Source of the DNA: CADEED01 sp035995425 | GTDB taxonomy: Bacteria > Pseudomonadota > Gammaproteobacteria > Steroidobacterales > Steroidobacteraceae | Direction: 5' to 3' | NCBI GenBank assembly: GCA_035995425.1 | Contig: DASYKM010000201.1 | Location: 24,719 to 88,718 of the forward strand | DNA length: 64,000 nucleotides | Shown: in pieces, positions 61,304-64,000 of the stretch | Numbering within the stretch: position 1 is the stretch's first letter | Layout of the letters: the number at the start of each line of letters is the position of its first letter | The notes under the pieces: model-generated | Seen by the model: the letters and a program-made list of their open reading frames with translations, nothing else | What the model was told of the DNA's origin: nothing | Databases searched by the model: none | Translations under genes and position numbers: made by a program

Positions 61304-62031
61304 GTGCCGGCCATGGCCGCCGGCGGTGCGCGGTTCTGCCATGAATCCGCGAGTGTCGCGGCGACGATGCCGGCGATGGCGCCGCAGAAGAGGCCCAGTT
61401 TGAACGGCAACGGATGCGCCAGCAGTGCGACCACCGACGCCGTGACCGCGCCGACGATCGCCGGGCGCGCATTGAGACTCGGGCCGACCAGCGCCACCAG
61501 TGCGAGGGTTCCAGTGAATTCCAGGCCCCAGTCGGTGGGCACGTAACTGGCGCCGATGATTCCCGAGAATGCGGACACCTGCCACGTGATCCAGTTGCTG
61601 CTGCAAACGCCCGCGAACCAGGAATCGCGATGCCGTTCCGGCAGGCTGCCTTCCTGGGCCGAACGCATGAAGCGCGTGAAGGTGAAGTCGGTCATGAAGT
61701 AACCGAGCGCGGCCCGCCTGGCCAACGAGCGGTCCGCGAAGTACGGCCGCAGCGCCGCGCTGTAGATGACGAAGCGCAGATTGGTGATGAGTCCGGTGGC
61801 GACGATGACCCACAGCGGCGCGCCGGCGACGATGAGCGGCAACGCCGCAAGCTGCGCGGAGCCTGCGTACACCAACAGCGACATCATCATTGCCCAGGGG
61901 ACGGTGAGCCCACCCTTGACCATGGCGACGCCGCTGATCAGGCCCCAGGCGAATGCGCCGGGCAACGAGGGAAGAATGGCGCGACGGCCGAGCCTGAAGG
62001 CAACCCGGCGTTCGGAAACCAGCGCGCTCAC
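61300..62031 (-). CDS. azlC: AzlC-family branched-chain amino acid exporter subunit
   Basis: A 243-residue protein with about eight helices. AzlC motifs include LPSLPGAFAWGLISGVAMVK, LLVYAGSAQLAALPLI, GYFMTDFTFTRFM and SNWITWQVSAFSGIIGASYV. It forms the large subunit of the AzlCD exporter that relieves branched-chain amino acid excess. GTG 62031 overlaps the glyoxalase-family gene's TGA (GTGA), so all three genes are translationally linked; ATG 62061 upstream would lie inside that gene. Together with acetolactate synthase, this suggests balancing of valine and isoleucine pools. Confidence 0.9.
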   Translation of the reverse strand: MSALVSERRVAFRLGRRAILPSLPGAFAWGLISGVAMVKGGLTVPWAMMMSLLVYAGSAQLAALPLIVAGAPLWVIVATGLITNLRFVIYSAALRPYFADRSLARRAALGYFMTDFTFTRFMRSAQEGSLPERHRDSWFAGVCSSNWITWQVSAFSGIIGASYVPTDWGLEFTGTLALVALVGPSLNARPAIVGAVTASVVALLAHPLPFKLGLFCGAIAGIVAATLADSWQNRAPPAAMAGT

Positions 62032-62447
62032 CACGCGCCGGTGTTGGCCATCGACACCCACGGCTCACACGGCGGCAACGCGCCGTCTTTCTGCAGTAGT
62101 TCGATGGAGATGTTGTCCGGTGACCGCACGAAGGCCATGCGCCCGTCGCGCGGCGGACGATTGATGATCACGCCATGTTTCTGCAGGCGCTCGCACGTCG
62201 CATAGATGTCATCGACGGCGTAGGCCAGGTGACCGAAATTGCGGCCACCGCCGTAAGGCTCCGGCTCCCAGTTGTGCGTGAGCTCGACCTGCGCCTCGCT
62301 GTCGCCCGGCGCGGCGAGGAAGATGAGCGTGAACTTGCCCTGCGGGTAGTCCTTGCGCGAGAGCACATCGAGGCCGAGCGCGTCACGGTAGAACTTGAGC
62401 GAGGCGTCGACGTCGGTGACGCGCACCATGGTGTGCAGGTATTTCAT
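62028..62447 (-). CDS. Glyoxalase I-type / VOC-family protein
   Basis: A 139-residue VOC protein. The metal-site pattern resembles lactoylglutathione lyase: YLHTMVRVTDVDASLKFYRD, AQVELTHNWEPE, FGHLAYAVDDIY and SPDNISIELLQKD (probable ligands His5, Glu and His in the two halves, Glu near 116). Glyoxalase I turns the methylglyoxal-glutathione adduct into S-lactoylglutathione. Another VOC function is possible. It starts 13 bp after the acetolactate synthase stop and is coupled to AzlC. Confidence 0.8.
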   Translation of the reverse strand: MKYLHTMVRVTDVDASLKFYRDALGLDVLSRKDYPQGKFTLIFLAAPGDSEAQVELTHNWEPEPYGGGRNFGHLAYAVDDIYATCERLQKHGVIINRPPRDGRMAFVRSPDNISIELLQKDGALPPCEPWVSMANTGAW

Positions 62448-62460
62448 CGCGACCAGCTAA

Positions 62461-64000
62461 CTAGAACATTTCGGAAGCGCCCGGCGGCTTCACATCCACT
62501 TTCTTGCGCGACGGAATCCAGTCGCCGGTGATCATGGCTTCATACGGCTGGCCCGGACCCACCATGGGGTAGACGCCCGCGTCCGGATCGATGATGACTT
62601 CGAGGAACGCCGCGCCCCTGAACGCCAGGAACTGGGCAATCACGGTTGGCACATCGGCCTTCTTGTCGAGCCGCACGGCGTATTTGAAGCCGTCGGCCTG
62701 CGCGGCCTTGATGAAATCCTTGGTGTGCAGGGTCTTTTCCGAGGCCGAGAGGCGTCCTTTGAAGAACAGCTTCTGCCACTGCTTCACCATGCCATCCCCG
62801 TTGTTGTTGAGGATGACGACCTTCACCGGGAGATCGTACGTGGTCACGGTCTCGAGCTCGCCGAAGTTCATGCGCACCGAGGCGTCACCATCGATGTCGA
62901 TGACCAGCTTGCCGCGCTGCGCGAACTGCGCGCCGATGGCCGCCGGCAATCCGAAACCCATCGTGCCCATCGAACCTGAAGTGAGCCACTGCCGTGGATT
63001 GCGGAAATCACAGTACTGCGCGGCCCACATCTGATGCTGGCCGACACCGGTCGAGATGATGGCCTCGCCCTTGGTGACGCGGTTGATCTCTTCGATGACG
63101 TAGTAAGGCTGGATCTTCTCGCTGTCGCGATCGTAGTTCATGGCGTAGGTGCGCCGCAGCTCGGCCAGATAGGCCAGCCACTTCGAGCGGTCCCGCTTGA
63201 AGCCCGCGCGCCTGCCATGCGCGGTGAGCGTACGCAGCGCCTCGGGCAGCATGCCCACGTGGCTCCACTGCACGCGCTTGACCTTGTTGATCTCGGCGCG
63301 ATCGATGTCGAAGTGCGCGATGTACTTCGCGCCGGGCGCGAACTTCGCCGGATTGCCGGCGACGCGGTCGTCGAAGCGCGCGCCGATGGCGATGAGAAAA
63401 TCGCAGTCGTCGACCGCATAGTTGGCGAACGCCTGGCCGTGCATTCCCAACATGCGCATGGCGAGGGCGCTGGTGGTGTCCATGGCACCGATGCCCATGA
63501 GCGTGGTGACCACCGGAATGCCGAATTCCTCGGCGAACTCGCGCAGCTCGGCCGAGGCATTGCCGTTGATGACGCCGCCGCCGGCGTAGATCAGCGGACG
63601 CTGCGACTCACCCAGCATCTCGAAGAAGTGATTCGCCTCGGTGCCGTCGATGATGTCGGTAGTTAGTGCCTCGAGGCGCTTGCGATAGCCGGGCATCGGC
63701 AGCGTGCCCGTGCCCGTGAATTCGCCCAGCCAGTTCTGCACGTCTTTCGGTATGTCGATGACCACCGGCCCGGGGCGACCGGTGCGCGCGATCTCGAACG
63801 CGGTGCGAACCGTGGTCTCGAGCTTCGTCGGGTCGGTGACCAGGAAGATGTGCTTGGCCACCGAGCCCATGATGGACGGCACGGGCGCTTCCTGGAACGC
63901 ATCGGTACCGATCGCGCTCGTGGGCACCTGGCCGCAGATGACGACGATCGGAATCGAATCCGCCATGCAGTCGCGGATCGGCGTGACGGTATTGGTGGCG
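62461..64000 (-). CDS. ilvB: Acetolactate synthase large subunit (5' end outside window)
   Basis: About 513 C-terminal residues are visible; the frame is open to the window edge, so the start and the ThDP Glu are beyond it. It joins two pyruvates, or pyruvate and 2-oxobutanoate, in branched-chain amino acid synthesis. ThDP motif IDGDASVRMNFGELETV and NNNGDGMVKQWQKLF are present, with YPMVGPGQPYEAMI at the C-terminal end. The large subunit usually needs the small ACT subunit IlvH, not seen in the window. Its product 2-aceto-2-hydroxybutyrate route connects to threonine deaminase at 50.2-51.8 kb. Confidence 0.93.
   Translation of the reverse strand, partial: ATNTVTPIRDCMADSIPIVVICGQVPTSAIGTDAFQEAPVPSIMGSVAKHIFLVTDPTKLETTVRTAFEIARTGRPGPVVIDIPKDVQNWLGEFTGTGTLPMPGYRKRLEALTTDIIDGTEANHFFEMLGESQRPLIYAGGGVINGNASAELREFAEEFGIPVVTTLMGIGAMDTTSALAMRMLGMHGQAFANYAVDDCDFLIAIGARFDDRVAGNPAKFAPGAKYIAHFDIDRAEINKVKRVQWSHVGMLPEALRTLTAHGRRAGFKRDRSKWLAYLAELRRTYAMNYDRDSEKIQPYYVIEEINRVTKGEAIISTGVGQHQMWAAQYCDFRNPRQWLTSGSMGTMGFGLPAAIGAQFAQRGKLVIDIDGDASVRMNFGELETVTTYDLPVKVVILNNNGDGMVKQWQKLFFKGRLSASEKTLHTKDFIKAAQADGFKYAVRLDKKADVPTVIAQFLAFRGAAFLEVIIDPDAGVYPMVGPGQPYEAMITGDWIPSRKKVDVKPPGASEMF

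Noticed and set aside
1..64000. CRISPR arrays, tRNA or rRNA genes
   Set aside because: No evenly spaced direct repeats and no tRNA cloverleaf or rRNA sequence were noticed; the only regular repeats are inside coding regions.

Overview
The window is high-GC bacterial chromosome with dense coding and the gene set of a free-living, aerobic Gram-negative bacterium: a TonB-dependent receptor, many lipoproteins, a DUF3857/transglutaminase membrane protein, a GGDEF-EAL protein, DUF885 and S9 peptidases, and a PA0069-type radical SAM protein. My best guess is a gammaproteobacterium near Steroidobacterales, Nevskiales or Xanthomonadales. This rests on gene content only. No rRNA, tRNA, CRISPR array or recognisable transposase gene was seen.

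Layout: 1-7.4 kb holds two flavin oxidoreductases, a Sel1-repeat protein, a TonB-dependent receptor and an MHS-type MFS symporter, perhaps an uptake/oxidation locus. 7.5-13.2 kb is a double-length fused UvrA whose central linker carries an in-frame perfect palindrome. 13.2-24.5 kb holds a zinc-ribbon protein, DUF3857/transglutaminase, GH5, SPOR-like, NlpC/P60, GGDEF-EAL, an SDR and a TRIC-family channel. 24.6-26.7 kb is a run of three exported proteins of unknown function, followed by a 0.7-kb gene-free stretch with a nested palindrome. 27.4-30.5 kb holds an orphan LuxR-type regulator, an FMN reductase, DUF1475, DUF2062 and a CFA-synthase-like methyltransferase.

30.5-44.4 kb is the most unusual region. 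A ten-gene minus-strand run encodes a Ser/Thr kinase with a periplasmic TPR/PEGA tail, an FHA-like/PEGA/FGE-like membrane protein, an actin-like/FHA fusion, two paralogous membrane-anchored VWA proteins, a small membrane protein and four lipoproteins. It faces a plus-strand TPR/TonB_C protein whose 3' end overlaps it on the opposite strand. The parts resemble the threonine-phosphorylation control module of type VI secretion (PpkA, Fha, TagR, TagQ), but no secretion structural gene is present, so it may be a separate envelope signalling or assembly system.

44.5-64 kb holds a radical SAM protein split by a 347-residue intein inside its iron-sulfur cysteine motif, an MFS exporter, DUF885, PGPGW, threonine deaminase, a secreted trypsin-like protease with a small partner, an FHA coiled-coil protein, a nucleophile-less alpha/beta hydrolase, a GNAT, an S9 peptidase, a Tat-exported epimerase, a cupin protein, AzlCD, a glyoxalase-family protein and the 3' part of acetolactate synthase. 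Three palindromes built on AAAAGGGGACATTCCTATTT sit at gene ends in the first 13.3 kb and probably belong to a REP-like family.
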